Source: Halobacteriovorax vibrionivorans (GTDB lineage Bacteria; Bdellovibrionota; Bacteriovoracia; Bacteriovoracales; Bacteriovoracaceae). Taken from it: a stretch of DNA of 64,000 bases. Location of the stretch: NCBI RefSeq assembly GCF_003346865.1, contig NZ_QDKL01000003.1, positions 434,001 through 498,000 on the forward strand. The letters are read 5' to 3'. The position numbers were made by a program, and so were the translations under genes. Shown here one piece after another: positions 8,068 through 17,056 of this stretch (positions are counted from its first letter, which is position 1; the number at the start of each line of letters is the position of its first letter). The notes under the pieces were generated by a model that saw nothing but the letters and a program-made list of their open reading frames with translations, made no database searches and had not been told where the DNA came from.

Positions 8068-10001
8068 TGACAAATATTAAGAAAATGGATGGAAAAGTTC
8101 CTGCGGGAAATGACATCACAAAAGTTTGGACTGATCATAAATTCAAAATGAAACTTGTTAACCCTGCCAACAGACGTAAGTTTGATATTATCGTTGTTGG
8201 TTCAGGTCTTGCTGGAGCATCTGCTGCAGCAACTCTTGGTGAACAAGGATATAATGTTAAATGTTTCTGCCTACAAGATTCTGCAAGACGTGCTCACTCG
8301 ATTGCAGCTCAAGGTGGTGTTAACGCAGCTAAAAGTTATCCAAATGATGGTGACTCGATTTGGCGACTATTCTATGACACTGTAAAAGGTGGAGATTATA
8401 GAGCACGTGAAGCTAACGTTTATCGTCTTGCTGAAGTTTCAAATAATATTATCGACCAATGTGCAGCACAAGGTGTTCCTTTTGCTCGTGAATACGGTGG
8501 GACACTTTCTAACCGTTCATTTGGTGGTGCTCAAGTATCACGTACATTCTATGCTCGTGGACAAACTGGTCAACAGCTTCTTCTAGGTGCTTACTCTTCT
8601 CTAATGAAAGAAGTAGGACGTGGAAAAGTAGAAATGCTTACTCGTCGTGAGATGGTTGAGCTAGTAGTTGTTGAAGGTAAGGCCCGTGGTATTATCACAA
8701 GAAATGTAATCACTGGTGAATTCGAAAAGCACGCAGCTGATGCAGTTCTAATGTGTACTGGTGGATACGGAAACGTTTACTACCTATCAACAAATGCTAT
8801 GACTTCAAATGGTTCAGCAGCATGGAAGGCCTATAAGAAAGGTGCAATGTTTGCTAACCCATGCTTCACTCAAATTCACCCAACTTGTATTCCAAGACAC
8901 GGTGAAAACCAGTCGAAGCTAACACTTATGTCAGAGTCTCTAAGAAACGACGGACGTGTTTGGGTTCCAAAGAAAGCTGGTGACTATAGAGCTCCAAATG
9001 ATATTCCAGAAGAAGAAAGAGATTACTACCTAGAAAGAAAGTATCCATCTTTTGGTAACCTTGTTCCTCGTGACGTTGCTTCAAGAAATGCAAAAGAACA
9101 AATCGACCAAGGTAAGTCAGTACGTGAAGGTGAAGAAGCTGTTTATCTAGACTTTGCAACTGCAATTGAGCGCGATGGTGAAGATGCAATTAGAGAGCGC
9201 TACGGTAACCTCTTTGATATGTATGAAAGAATTACTGATGAAAACCCATATAAAGTTCCAATGAGAATTTATCCTGCAGTTCACTACACAATGGGTGGTT
9301 TATGGGTTGATTACAACCTTCAAACAACAGTTCCAGGACTATTTGCTCTTGGTGAAGCAAACTTCTCTGACCACGGTGCAAACCGTCTAGGTGCTTCTGC
9401 ACTTATGCAAGGTCTTGCAGATGGTTACTTCGTTGCTCCATACACAGTTCCAAACTACCTAGCTAGTGAAGGACTAATGGGTAAAAAAGTTGGTACAGAT
9501 CATCCTGAATTCGACAAAGCACTAACTGATTCAAAAGAAAGATTCACAAAGCTTCTTTCAATCAATGGATCAAGATCTGTTGAGTCAATTCACAAAGAAC
9601 TAGGACGTATCATGTGGAACCACGTTGGTATGGCCAGAAATGAAAAGACTCTTAAAGAAGGTATTGAGAAAATCAAAAAGCTTCGTGAAGTATTCTGGAA
9701 AGACGTTAAAGTTACAGGTACTCCAGATGGAATCAATATTGAGCTTGAAAAAGCAAATAGACTTGCCGACTTCTTAGAACTTGGTGAACTAATGGCACGT
9801 GATGCACTAGAGAGACCAGAGTCATGCGGTGGACACTTTAGAGAGGAATCTCAAACTGAAGAAAGTGAAGCCTTACGTGATGATGAAAACTACTGTCATG
9901 GTGCTGTTTGGGAATTCACTGGTCAAGATAGCGACCCAATTAGAAACGTTGAAGAATTAGACTTCCCTAACGTTCCACTAACGCAAAGAAGTTATAAGTA
10001 A
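8067..10001 (+). CDS. sdhA: Succinate dehydrogenase flavoprotein subunit
   Basis: A 644-residue flavoprotein that oxidises succinate to fumarate in the TCA cycle at the inner face of the membrane. The dinucleotide fold is [17 protein letters not shown] (about residues 41-57), the FAD-linking His lies in [11 protein letters not shown], and substrate residues are in [15 protein letters not shown] and the later [10 protein letters not shown] segment. Length fits the B-type (Bacillus/delta-proteobacterial) family, longer than the E. coli protein. It sits between sdhC and sdhB. The reverse reaction (fumarate reduction) cannot be excluded from sequence. Confidence 0.97.
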   Translation: MTNIKKMDGKVPAGNDITKVWTDHKFKMKLVNPANRRKFDIIVVGSGLAGASAAATLGEQGYNVKCFCLQDSARRAHSIAAQGGVNAAKSYPNDGDSIWRLFYDTVKGGDYRAREANVYRLAEVSNNIIDQCAAQGVPFAREYGGTLSNRSFGGAQVSRTFYARGQTGQQLLLGAYSSLMKEVGRGKVEMLTRREMVELVVVEGKARGIITRNVITGEFEKHAADAVLMCTGGYGNVYYLSTNAMTSNGSAAWKAYKKGAMFANPCFTQIHPTCIPRHGENQSKLTLMSESLRNDGRVWVPKKAGDYRAPNDIPEEERDYYLERKYPSFGNLVPRDVASRNAKEQIDQGKSVREGEEAVYLDFATAIERDGEDAIRERYGNLFDMYERITDENPYKVPMRIYPAVHYTMGGLWVDYNLQTTVPGLFALGEANFSDHGANRLGASALMQGLADGYFVAPYTVPNYLASEGLMGKKVGTDHPEFDKALTDSKERFTKLLSINGSRSVESIHKELGRIMWNHVGMARNEKTLKEGIEKIKKLREVFWKDVKVTGTPDGINIELEKANRLADFLELGELMARDALERPESCGGHFREESQTEESEALRDDENYCHGAVWEFTGQDSDPIRNVEELDFPNVPLTQRSYK

Positions 10002-10012
10002 GAGGTATTAAT

Positions 10013-10792
10013 ATGAGTAGTAATAATAATATGACTTTACATTTAAAGATCTGGCGTCAAAAAAACCGTGAAGACAAAGGTCAAATGGCGGATTACACAC
10101 TAGAGAATGTATCTCCAGATGCTTCTTTTCTAGAAATGCTAGATCAACTTAACGAAGAACTAATCCCACAAGGAATTGAGCCGGTAGCTTTCGACCACGA
10201 TTGTCGTGAAGGTATCTGTGGTATGTGTTCACTAATGATTAACGGTCAGGCCCACGGGCCAGAAGCTGAAACAACAACTTGTCAGCTTCACATGAGAAAG
10301 TTTTCTGACGGTGATACGATTGTAATCGAGCCATTTAGAGCAAGAGCTTTCCCAGTAGAAAAAGACCTTATGGTTGATAGAAGTGCATTTGATGAAATCA
10401 TCGCTGCTGGTGGATTTATCTCAGTAAATACTGGTAACGCTCAAGATGCAAATGCTATCCTAGTTCCTAAAGAAAACGCTGACCTTGCAATGGATGCAGC
10501 TGCTTGTATCGGTTGTGGTGCATGTGTTGCTTCTTGTAAGAATGCTTCTGCAATGCTTTTCGTTTCAGCAAAAGTTTCGCAAATGGCACTTCTTCCACAA
10601 GGACAAGCAGAAGCTTCTCAACGTGTTCAAAACATGGTTAAGAAGATGGATGATCTTGGATTTGGTAACTGTACTAACGAAGCAGAATGTGAAGCATCAT
10701 GTCCAAAAGGAATTGAGATCACAAATATCGCTCGTATGAACAGAGAGCTTCTAAAAGCTGCTGTTGTTTCTCAAACGACACCAAAAGTATAA
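10013..10792 (+). CDS. sdhB: Succinate dehydrogenase iron-sulfur subunit
   Basis: A 259-residue protein carrying three Fe-S centres. CREGICGMC (about residue 63) plus a later Cys bind [2Fe-2S], while [13 protein letters not shown] (about 163-175) and the distal CEASCPKGI segment bind the [4Fe-4S] and [3Fe-4S] clusters. It relays electrons from FAD in SdhA to haem and quinone in SdhC. It starts 11 bases after sdhA behind AGAGGTATTA, and a strong terminator follows, so the operon is exactly sdhCAB. Confidence 0.97.
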   Translation: MSSNNNMTLHLKIWRQKNREDKGQMADYTLENVSPDASFLEMLDQLNEELIPQGIEPVAFDHDCREGICGMCSLMINGQAHGPEAETTTCQLHMRKFSDGDTIVIEPFRARAFPVEKDLMVDRSAFDEIIAAGGFISVNTGNAQDANAILVPKENADLAMDAAACIGCGACVASCKNASAMLFVSAKVSQMALLPQGQAEASQRVQNMVKKMDDLGFGNCTNEAECEASCPKGIEITNIARMNRELLKAAVVSQTTPKV

Positions 10793-10821
10793 TTTAGCTT
10801 AACAGTTAAAAGATAATTAAG

Positions 10822-10847
10822 AGGCCTACGAAAGTAGGCCTTTTTTT
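10822..10847 (+). terminator. Rho-independent terminator of sdhCAB
   Basis: A perfect 8-bp stem AGGCCTAC/GTAGGCCT with a GAAA tetraloop and an immediate run of T (10841-10847). It lies 30 bases beyond the sdhB stop. Confidence 0.92.
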
Positions 10848-10878
10848 GTTAATTTCTAGTAAACTTTTATTGATTTCA

Positions 10879-10907
10879 TTGGGACTTAAGAAAAATTCTT
10901 CTAAAAT
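10879..10907 (+). promoter_or_regulatory. Candidate sigma-70-type promoter for the redoxin-SprT pair
   Basis: TTGGGA (10879-10884), a 17-base spacer, then TAAAAT (10902-10907). The predicted start is about 20 bases upstream of the ATG at 10934. It lies just past the sdh terminator, as expected for a new transcription unit. Confidence 0.45.
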
Positions 10908-10933
10908 GTAGAAAACAAAAAAAAGGAGTTATG

Positions 10934-11518
10934 ATGAAGTTACTTATAGCAATATTACTCACATCCCTAACTTTCGCCCTCTCTCCAGGAGAGAAAGCTC
11001 CTGAATTTATTTTAATGAATCAAAAAGGAGAGCTCGTCTCACTTGAGAACTTAAAAGGCCGAAGAATTGTCCTTGAATGGTATAACGAAGGTTGTCCATT
11101 TGTTCGTAAACATTATGATTCAAAGAATATGCAAGAGACTCAAACGTTTGCATTGAGACATGGCTACACATGGCTGACAATTAATTCTTCAAATGTAGGA
11201 AAACAAGGATATATAGAGGACTCTGAAGCGGCAAAGAAGCGCTTAAAAGCAGAAGGATCTAGAGCGCAACACTTTCTACTTGATACGAAAGGAGTCACTG
11301 GTCGACTCTATAATGCGAAAACGACACCAGAGATTTTCATTATCAATGAGCAGGGAAGAATCGACTATATGGGCGGGATTGACAGTATCCCATCGGCCGA
11401 TAAAAGCGATATTCAAAAAGCCGAAAACTATGTTAAAACAGCTATAAAAGAGATTGCTAAGGGAGAGAAGGTCTCAACGGCAAAAACTAAACCATATGGA
11501 TGTAGCGTTAAATACTAA
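10934..11518 (+). CDS. Exported thioredoxin-fold redoxin (AhpC/TSA-like)
   Basis: A roughly 194-residue secreted thioredoxin-fold protein. Residues 1 to about 16 form a signal peptide (KLLIAILLTSLTFALS), followed by PGEKAPEFILMNQKGE, the standard opening of peroxiredoxin/TlpA-type domains. The active-site region reads YNEGCPFVRKHY with a single Cys, and TTPEIFIINEQGRIDYMG gives the cis-Pro loop; another Cys lies near the C-terminus. It resembles the thioredoxin-family redoxins common in marine bacteria; substrate unknown, probably periplasmic thiol or peroxide chemistry. I chose the second of two ATGs because AAGGAG is 5 bases away. Its stop overlaps the next start (TAATG). Confidence 0.8.
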   Translation: MKLLIAILLTSLTFALSPGEKAPEFILMNQKGELVSLENLKGRRIVLEWYNEGCPFVRKHYDSKNMQETQTFALRHGYTWLTINSSNVGKQGYIEDSEAAKKRLKAEGSRAQHFLLDTKGVTGRLYNAKTTPEIFIINEQGRIDYMGGIDSIPSADKSDIQKAENYVKTAIKEIAKGEKVSTAKTKPYGCSVKY

Positions 11519-12612
11519 TGTTTATATATAATGAAAATACCCAATTATTTATAAAGAAAGTTCGTCTCAAGGCCCGTGATATTTTTGCGGGCATGGGACT
11601 TGAGCTCAAAAGAAGTCGCCTGCATTATAAGGGTGTTATGTATCCCCTATCTTTTGTGGTTAATGAATCAGATAAAGTCTTGGGCTTCTACGATCCACTT
11701 ATATACCAAATTGGAATTAATAAGTGCTTTATGACCATGAATGATGAAGAGCTCTTAGAAAATGTTCTAAAGCACGAAATAGCTCACTTTATGGTACACG
11801 TAACGTGTGGCATAAGTGAACAAGCACATGGCGTTGAATTTCGAAATATCTTTAAAAGATATGCATGGAATCAGGACTTTTCAAAATCACAGATTAATCT
11901 AGCTGCTTACACAAAGACTAGTAACCAAGTTACTCAAAAAATTCAAAAGCTACTTGAACTTGCTAAATCTGATAACGAATTTGAGGCCAAGCTTGCAGCA
12001 AGAAAGGCCAATGATCTTATTGCAAAACACAATCTAGAAAAAGTAAGACTTACTAATTTCACTCGCAATGAGATCGATATGCGTGAGCTTGAAGACACCT
12101 ATGTTAAAAGAGTCGCCTCATTTAAAAGACGAAACCTCTTACATGATTGCCTCTATGATATTCTAAAAGAGTTTTCAGTTGCACCTGTATTTAGCAGTGG
12201 CCGTGGTGGTGGCTATCTTGAAGTTATCGGCGCAAAGGAAAATGTCGAAGCGGCCCATTATATTTATGACTACACTACACAGGCCATGAACGGACTTTGG
12301 CTTCAAGCTAAGAAGTCATCTAACCTTAAAGGTGTTCGAGCTAAGAATACGTACTTTAAAAGCTTCACAAAATCCTTTCTACAAGAATTAAAGAAATCTC
12401 AACAACAACATATTAGCTCTCGTGAGCTCGTCCACTTAAATGGCCTAACTTCGGCCCATCGCAATCGTGTCTATCCTCGCGTTAGCTCTCAATCGAGCCA
12501 ATCTTCAAGCTTTGATCCAAAGGCCTGGAGCCTAGGTAATAAAGCGGGAAAGTCATTTAAAATTGGCAAAGGCATTAATGGCAAAGCCTCCACAAAATTA
12601 ATAACTTACTGA
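11518..12612 (+). CDS. SprT-like zinc metallopeptidase fused to DUF2786 domain
   Basis: A 364-residue protein in two parts. Residues about 5-110 resemble SprT/Spartan metallopeptidases: LKHEIAHFMVH has the HExxH zinc motif, with a third His downstream in EQAHGVEF. Residues about 137-290 match the DUF2786 region: KIQKLLELAKS, then EAKLAARKANDLIAKHNLE, continuing to an uncharacterised domain. The C-terminal 60 residues are Ser/basic and low complexity. SprT-like enzymes degrade DNA-protein crosslinks in eukaryotes; the bacterial fusion's role is unknown. It is translationally coupled by a one-base overlap to the secreted redoxin, although it lacks a signal peptide itself. Confidence 0.78.
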   Translation: MFIYNENTQLFIKKVRLKARDIFAGMGLELKRSRLHYKGVMYPLSFVVNESDKVLGFYDPLIYQIGINKCFMTMNDEELLENVLKHEIAHFMVHVTCGISEQAHGVEFRNIFKRYAWNQDFSKSQINLAAYTKTSNQVTQKIQKLLELAKSDNEFEAKLAARKANDLIAKHNLEKVRLTNFTRNEIDMRELEDTYVKRVASFKRRNLLHDCLYDILKEFSVAPVFSSGRGGGYLEVIGAKENVEAAHYIYDYTTQAMNGLWLQAKKSSNLKGVRAKNTYFKSFTKSFLQELKKSQQQHISSRELVHLNGLTSAHRNRVYPRVSSQSSQSSSFDPKAWSLGNKAGKSFKIGKGINGKASTKLITY

Positions 12613-12701
12613 ATTCCGTAACAAAATTCGCTTTATTTAAAGATTATCTAAAACTTTTGAGCGGATTTCCGATATGTGTTAATGTGAAGTTTGGAGTGTA
12701 A

Positions 12702-13079
12702 ATGGCAAAAATAGCAAATTCTAAAAAGATTATTAGAGGATTCATTACTCAATGTACGTTAGTATTTAAGTCCTACGACTACAATGTAGTTGAATCTAAG
12801 AATAAGCAGAATCTTTGGCATTTTAGCGTAACTAAAGACGATAAGAAGTATGTCGTCTACTGCACAAACTCACTTGAAAAAGTTCAGGGTATTATAAAAA
12901 TAGCTCTCAAGAAACTTCCAGAAGGCACTCGCCTAGTGGTAATCTGTAATGATTTTACCGATGAGGATCGTTCAAAAGCAGAGGCCAGCCAGTATACAAT
13001 CACTTCTCTAGGTACGATTAAGCAATACGGTGTTGAAATGCTCGATGCCAAGCAGAGAGCTCAAAGACAAGCCTCTTAA
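12702..13079 (+). CDS. Conserved-looking hypothetical protein
   Basis: I do not recognise this 125-residue protein. It is lysine-rich at the N-terminus and lacks a signal peptide, membrane helix or Cys cluster. An alternating strand/helix pattern (KYVVYCTN, TRLVVICNDF, ITSLGTIKQYG) suggests a small alpha/beta fold. GGAG about 7 bases upstream of the ATG supports translation. It stands alone, ending 6 bases before the converging queE stop. Confidence 0.7.
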   Translation: MAKIANSKKIIRGFITQCTLVFKSYDYNVVESKNKQNLWHFSVTKDDKKYVVYCTNSLEKVQGIIKIALKKLPEGTRLVVICNDFTDEDRSKAEASQYTITSLGTIKQYGVEMLDAKQRAQRQAS

Positions 13080-13085
13080 AGGCCA

Positions 13086-13787
13086 TTAGACACTTTTCTT
13101 ATCTGCGCCAAAAATCCACTTATGCTGTTGTCCAATAACTCGGAAAGGACCACCTTCGATTTGATTCCATTCTTGAATATCGATAAATCGCTGCATAGGA
13201 AATTCTTCACTTGGCTCATAACAAGGAGTCAAAACCCAAGGAAATTCAATATTACCAAGCTTTGATTCAAGTTCGCGATAAGCGCTTAATGTGTATTCAA
13301 AATCCTTTCGATCAGCAATCACGGCCTTCATTTGAAAGCGATTAGGATATTGCTGTGCCATCTTTTCGATAAGTGACAGACGTGTTCTAACACCTGTTGA
13401 AGGAGTTTTTAGGTCATAAGAGATATAGTCAAGAAGATCAAAAACCTCGTCAACAACTCGAGTTCCAGCGGCCTCAAGATTAATTTTAAAACCTCTCGAT
13501 TTTAAAAACTTTGTAAGCTCCACAACGCTTGGAACGTGTTTAGGATGAAGAGGATCACCACCAGTAATAGAAATCCAATTAATTTTACCTTGATAACTCT
13601 CTTCAAGAATTCTTTCAAAGATTGTATTAAGAGAAGTGCTCTCAATATCAAAACTCCAGGTGTCCATAGAGTCGCAATTAACACAACCGATATTACATCC
13701 TTGAAAACGCACAAAGACTTGTGAGCGTCCGACAAAGACTCCCTCACCTTCTGTAGCGCGATAAATATCGTTAATTAAAAATTCCAT
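13086..13787 (-). CDS. queE: 7-carboxy-7-deazaguanine synthase
   Basis: A radical-SAM enzyme of 233 residues that converts CPH4 to 7-carboxy-7-deazaguanine in the preQ0 pathway. The cluster motif is CNIGCVNCD (CX3CX2C, residues about 31-38). The substrate-binding start is IYRATEGEGVFVGRSQVFVRFQG, followed by WISITGGDPL (the GGE-like SAM motif) and NLEAAGT. Length and the compact core fit QueE. AGAAGGTTTC precedes the ATG. The gene stands apart from queF and tgt, and queC and queD are not in the window. Confidence 0.92.
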   Translation of the reverse strand: MEFLINDIYRATEGEGVFVGRSQVFVRFQGCNIGCVNCDSMDTWSFDIESTSLNTIFERILEESYQGKINWISITGGDPLHPKHVPSVVELTKFLKSRGFKINLEAAGTRVVDEVFDLLDYISYDLKTPSTGVRTRLSLIEKMAQQYPNRFQMKAVIADRKDFEYTLSAYRELESKLGNIEFPWVLTPCYEPSEEFPMQRFIDIQEWNQIEGGPFRVIGQQHKWIFGADKKSV

Positions 13788-13895
13788 GAAACCTTCTAAA
13801 CACCAATGTTTAAGCCTATTTATATAGCATAAGCCTTTAAAATGTCATAGAATTATGTAAAATCAAGTAAAAGCTACACGAAATAACTTAAGGCA

Positions 13896-14432
13896 ATGAT
13901 TATGATTGATATAAATGAACAGTTTCAAGCTGTCATTAAGGACTTACAAAGTGGGAAAAGACCAAATTGCAGCTATTCCAAACAAGATATAAAAGTCTTT
14001 AAAGATGAATTTATTCGACTCAATGACAAGAGAGACTGGCAGGCCTTAATTCCCCTTCTGTGTATTCTCGATAATACGATAACACTCGATCACGACTTAT
14101 ATCCCCAAATTATCCATGCAATAAAAGAATGTGATGATAATGAGGTTCTTGTTCTAATATTAGGAGTTGCAAGAAAGCAGATTATTGATGAGCACCACAA
14201 GCGTGGAGAGAGACTTCCATTTGACTTCTTAGAGGTACTTGAGGGCCTTATCGGTCATAGTAATCCGGAAGTATTCGAATGGAATCTAAGACTAATAGAA
14301 GGACTTGGCTCACAGTCTATCTTCTTTAAAGAGGCCATTTTAAAGGCAAAACCAGGCTTTTTTGCTCGATTTAACCAGCACAAGAAGGCGTGCACGGAAA
14401 TTATTGAGCTTCTTGAGCGTCGCTGGGGCTAA
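13896..14432 (+). CDS. Hypothetical helical-repeat-like protein
   Basis: Not recognised. This 178-residue, wholly helical-looking protein has short repeated blocks (DWQALIPLLCILDN, YPQIIHAIKECDDNEVLVLILGVAR, DFLEVLEGLIGHSNPEVFEWNLRLIEGLG) in the style of HEAT or ARM repeats, suggesting protein binding. It has no signal peptide or membrane helix. Either of two nearby ATGs (13896 or 13902) could be the start; AAGG lies just upstream. The zinc-ribbon gene follows 17 bases later and may have its own promoter. Confidence 0.65.
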   Translation: MIMIDINEQFQAVIKDLQSGKRPNCSYSKQDIKVFKDEFIRLNDKRDWQALIPLLCILDNTITLDHDLYPQIIHAIKECDDNEVLVLILGVARKQIIDEHHKRGERLPFDFLEVLEGLIGHSNPEVFEWNLRLIEGLGSQSIFFKEAILKAKPGFFARFNQHKKACTEIIELLERRWG

Positions 14433-14434
14433 GA

Positions 14435-14443
14435 TGTTATAAT
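14435..14443 (+). promoter_or_regulatory. Extended -10 promoter, probably giving a leaderless mRNA
   Basis: TGtTATAAT is a perfect extended -10 element whose last base is 6 bases before the ATG at 14450. Transcription would begin at or beside the start codon. No Shine-Dalgarno is visible in the gap. Confidence 0.5.
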
Positions 14444-14449
14444 AGCTCT

Positions 14450-14806
14450 ATGAATAGAAAGTTTGATGCTAATGAAAATTTTGAATTGTTAAAGAATGAG
14501 CGCAATATTGCAGGACGGGCAATGTATGAAAAGCGCCCTTCACAAGAAGTAAAAGTTCAAATCTATCCAGATAAGAGTGTCTCTCCAGCTAAATTTATTC
14601 CAAATCAAAGTATGCCTGGAACATTTCGCGCCCACCCAACAACTATCGCCGCAATGCGAAGTGATCTTTTTGCAAATATGCATGACGAAGCATTTGAGGA
14701 ATTAAGCGCAATAATCACTTGTTCAAGTTGTAAAACTCAGATTGATCAGCAATTTTGGAAGTTTTGCCCCTACTGTGAAGCACCGTTTCCAAAAAATCAC
14801 GGATAA
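14450..14806 (+). CDS. Small zinc-ribbon protein
   Basis: A 118-residue protein of unknown function. The first 85 residues are polar and unrecognised. The C-terminus holds a double Cys-pair zinc ribbon, CSSCKTQIDQQFWKFCPYC, spaced as in many bacterial 'CxxC...CPYC' rubredoxin-like ribbons. Such modules often mediate contacts with nucleic acids or proteins, but no role can be assigned. The start codon has an extended -10 box just upstream and no ribosome-binding site, so translation is probably leaderless. Confidence 0.7.
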   Translation: MNRKFDANENFELLKNERNIAGRAMYEKRPSQEVKVQIYPDKSVSPAKFIPNQSMPGTFRAHPTTIAAMRSDLFANMHDEAFEELSAIITCSSCKTQIDQQFWKFCPYCEAPFPKNHG

Positions 14807-14929
14807 GTATCTGAAATCTCGTTTTAAAGTAAATCTTTGTAAGAAAAATACCTTTTACTAACACTTTCTAGACCAGTAAATTCTTTCTACAACACACGAA
14901 CACAATATTTGTTGTAAATAGCTTTAATT

Positions 14930-14958
14930 TTGCCAAATCGAAATTTTACAGCTACAAG
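14930..14958 (+). promoter_or_regulatory. Candidate promoter of the DksA-like gene
   Basis: TTGCCA (14930-14935), 17-base spacer, TACAAG (14953-14958). The predicted start lies about 35 bases before the ATG at 15001. The 194-base intergenic region shows no other gene. Confidence 0.4.
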
Positions 14959-15000
14959 CAACTTGTTTCACTGGAAGAAACACGGCACAAGGGAGTCGAA

Positions 15001-15432
15001 ATGAAAAGAGCAAACTCGTATCTATCGGACAAGCAAATAGCTGCACTAAAAGATGCACTACTTGCTGACAAAGAAAGAATTCTTAACAAAAACAGTGAGA
15101 AAGAGCAGTATTGCATGGACAAGAATGAACTACTTGATCCTCTGGATGAGGCAGTAGCAAATGTCCAAACTTCGCAGGAAATTCGTTTCAGAAATCGTGA
15201 GAACTTCTACGTAAAGAAAATCAATAAAGCACTTCAAAAAATTGAAAAAGGCGAATATGGCCTTTGTGATGAGTGTGATATTGAAATCGGTTACGATCGC
15301 CTTATGGCAAGAAATACAGCAGAGCTTTGTATTGCATGTAAAGAAGAAGCTGAGCATGAAGAGAAATCAAATGTTTATCTAAAGCGTTCGAAATCTCTTG
15401 GAAAAACAATTGCTGAAATTGGAAAAAGATAA
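15001..15432 (+). CDS. DksA/TraR-family zinc-finger protein
   Basis: A 143-residue protein of the DksA/TraR class, which enters the RNA polymerase secondary channel and, with ppGpp, modulates promoters. An N-terminal coiled coil (about residues 5-85) carries acidic tip residues in the LLDPLDEAVANVQ segment, resembling the DxxDxA tip. The zinc finger is LCDECDIEIGYDRLMARNTAELCIACKEEAE with two CxxC pairs, followed by a C-terminal helix. GGGAG precedes the ATG. It has its own terminator. Whether it is the main DksA or a paralogue cannot be decided here. Confidence 0.9.
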   Translation: MKRANSYLSDKQIAALKDALLADKERILNKNSEKEQYCMDKNELLDPLDEAVANVQTSQEIRFRNRENFYVKKINKALQKIEKGEYGLCDECDIEIGYDRLMARNTAELCIACKEEAEHEEKSNVYLKRSKSLGKTIAEIGKR

Positions 15433-15440
15433 AGATACTA

Positions 15441-15463
15441 AAGGCCGCTTATGCGGCCTTTTT
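15441..15463 (+). terminator. Rho-independent terminator after DksA-like gene
   Basis: Perfect 8-bp stem AAGGCCGC/GCGGCCTT, TTAT loop, then a T-run. It also touches the stop of the converging exported-protein gene (15462), so it may work in both directions. Confidence 0.88.
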
Positions 15464-16151
15464 ATTTTCTGAAATAACTAAGACTAAGTAATTCAAACTC
15501 ATCTGCAATATGGTATTGGCCAGACGAGAAGCTCACAGAACGGGCAAGACCAGAAGACTCGACCGAAGTTTTAATCTTCTTAATCTCATCTCTTTCAACT
15601 GAAAAATCTAAGACATAAACTGAGCCAGATAAGTGTTGTGCTTTCTTAACAATATGCCCTTTGGCATTTAAATATTTTTGTAGATCCACAACAAGATCAG
15701 ATTTAATCGAAATTATAAGACGATGTGGATTTATCCCTTCACAAGCACCTTTTCGTGAAGCGGCCAATGGTAACATATCCTCACCTTTATCAAAAACTAA
15801 CTCTCCATCTTTACTGGCATTTGCACGAAGACAATACTCTACTGCATCGTAAGTCACACGAAATGCGATGGCCAAACGAGGGCCACAAATTCCATAAGTA
15901 TGGATGGCATCGATCTGATCAGCTTTAAATCCTTTCTTATGAAAAAACTTAACCACGGGAGCTAAAATATCATCACGAGAGGTATTTAAACTTATTTGAT
16001 CATTGAATGAAGCAATTTTTGTACGATAGTCACCTTCTTTATACCAGCAGGTATCATTTCCAACAGAAGTTAAAGGACCGGCCAATAGTGAGCTTGAAGT
16101 CACAATCATGATAAATAAGAATACTCGGGAGCTATCTAAAATTTTCTTCAT
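15462..16151 (-). CDS. Exported hypothetical protein
   Basis: Not recognised. From the ATG at 16151 the protein has about 229 residues and starts with MKKILDSSRVFLFIMIVTSS, then SLLAG, a clear signal peptide. The mature part has several Cys (CWYKEGDY, GICGP, EYCLRAN, KGACEG) that could form periplasmic disulfides, and a C-terminal half of alternating beta/alpha pattern. An open frame extends nine codons upstream, but the signal peptide favours 16151. No ribosome-binding site is obvious. Confidence 0.7.
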   Translation of the reverse strand: MKKILDSSRVFLFIMIVTSSSLLAGPLTSVGNDTCWYKEGDYRTKIASFNDQISLNTSRDDILAPVVKFFHKKGFKADQIDAIHTYGICGPRLAIAFRVTYDAVEYCLRANASKDGELVFDKGEDMLPLAASRKGACEGINPHRLIISIKSDLVVDLQKYLNAKGHIVKKAQHLSGSVYVLDFSVERDEIKKIKTSVESSGLARSVSFSSGQYHIADEFELLSLSYFRK

Positions 16152-16199
16152 ACATATGAATCGGTATTTATGATGCAATATTTAGTGTAGACTTAAGTT

Positions 16200-16598
16200 A
16201 TGAAAAATCAGGAAGAAAGTATTAAGTTAATCGAGAAAGTTACTCGGTCTTTTTATCAAAAGGCCATAAATGACGTTTTCATTGGTTATCACTTTCGTAA
16301 ATTAACTTCAAACAACGGGCCGATCTCAAATATTGAAGACTTCAACGAGCATCTAAAATCAATAAATGCCTTTTGGCAGGCCCAATTACTTGGAATAAAA
16401 TTACCTAAAGGGGCCCATCACCTCTTATCGGCCCACGAATATTTAAAGATTCGAAAGGGAGAGCTAGGTCGATGGGTAATATTATTTAAACAAACACTAG
16501 AGGAAAATCGATCTGAAGATCCAAAATTTATTAATATTTGGGAACATAAGATTGATACTTTTAAAGTAGGCTTTGAAAAGTATTTTTTTGAGGGATAG
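16200..16598 (+). CDS. Truncated haemoglobin, group III-like
   Basis: A 132-residue protein resembling group III truncated globins. Visible features are the FYQKAINDVFIGYHF B/CD region, the EDFNEHLKSINAFWQAQLLG E-helix block, and a candidate proximal His in the HHLLSAHEYLKI segment before GRWVILFKQTLEE. Such globins bind O2 or NO; a respiratory or nitrosative role is typical but not demonstrated. No Shine-Dalgarno is clear. It is followed after two bases by a small membrane protein, suggesting cotranscription. Confidence 0.72.
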   Translation: MKNQEESIKLIEKVTRSFYQKAINDVFIGYHFRKLTSNNGPISNIEDFNEHLKSINAFWQAQLLGIKLPKGAHHLLSAHEYLKIRKGELGRWVILFKQTLEENRSEDPKFINIWEHKIDTFKVGFEKYFFEG

Positions 16599-16600
16599 GC

Positions 16601-17056
16601 ATGATTAAATATGAGAAGAATATTCAATATGTCACAATTGACAGCTATTCTAGAAATATATTCTTAATTTGCACCTTCTTCTTACTAGCATTAATCCTAA
16701 CGCTTATCTTCAAAGACCCAAGGCCTGCAACAAAAGACATTATAATTTTTCTCATCCCAATTATTGCAACTGTTTCAATATTAAAAAAGCGTCATCTTGA
16801 GCTCAATAAACCTCGCAACACAGGAAGACTGGAAACACGCTCTCTTATAAGAAAGAAGTTTGAAAACTTTGGTCTAGATGAGATTGAAGAAATTGAACTT
16901 AATAAAGGACGTGGCAGCGGGAATGCAGGCAACTACTTTATTACAATAAAATTGAATAACTCTAAGAGACTAAAAATTATGACAACTGATGCTTTTCAGT
17001 CAAATAAAGAGATTAATGAAATTTATGAAGAACTCAGAAATTGGATAAAGAGCTAA
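16601..17056 (+). CDS. Two-helix membrane protein of unknown function
   Basis: Not recognised. This 151-residue protein has two membrane helices (about residues 19-37 and 46-60) and a C-terminal cytoplasmic domain with an alternating pattern like a small PH-like fold (YFITIKLNNSKRLKIMTT). AGGGATAGG precedes the ATG, which begins two bases after the globin stop. Its end overlaps the converging lipoprotein gene by four bases. Confidence 0.65.
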   Translation: MIKYEKNIQYVTIDSYSRNIFLICTFFLLALILTLIFKDPRPATKDIIIFLIPIIATVSILKKRHLELNKPRNTGRLETRSLIRKKFENFGLDEIEEIELNKGRGSGNAGNYFITIKLNNSKRLKIMTTDAFQSNKEINEIYEELRNWIKS

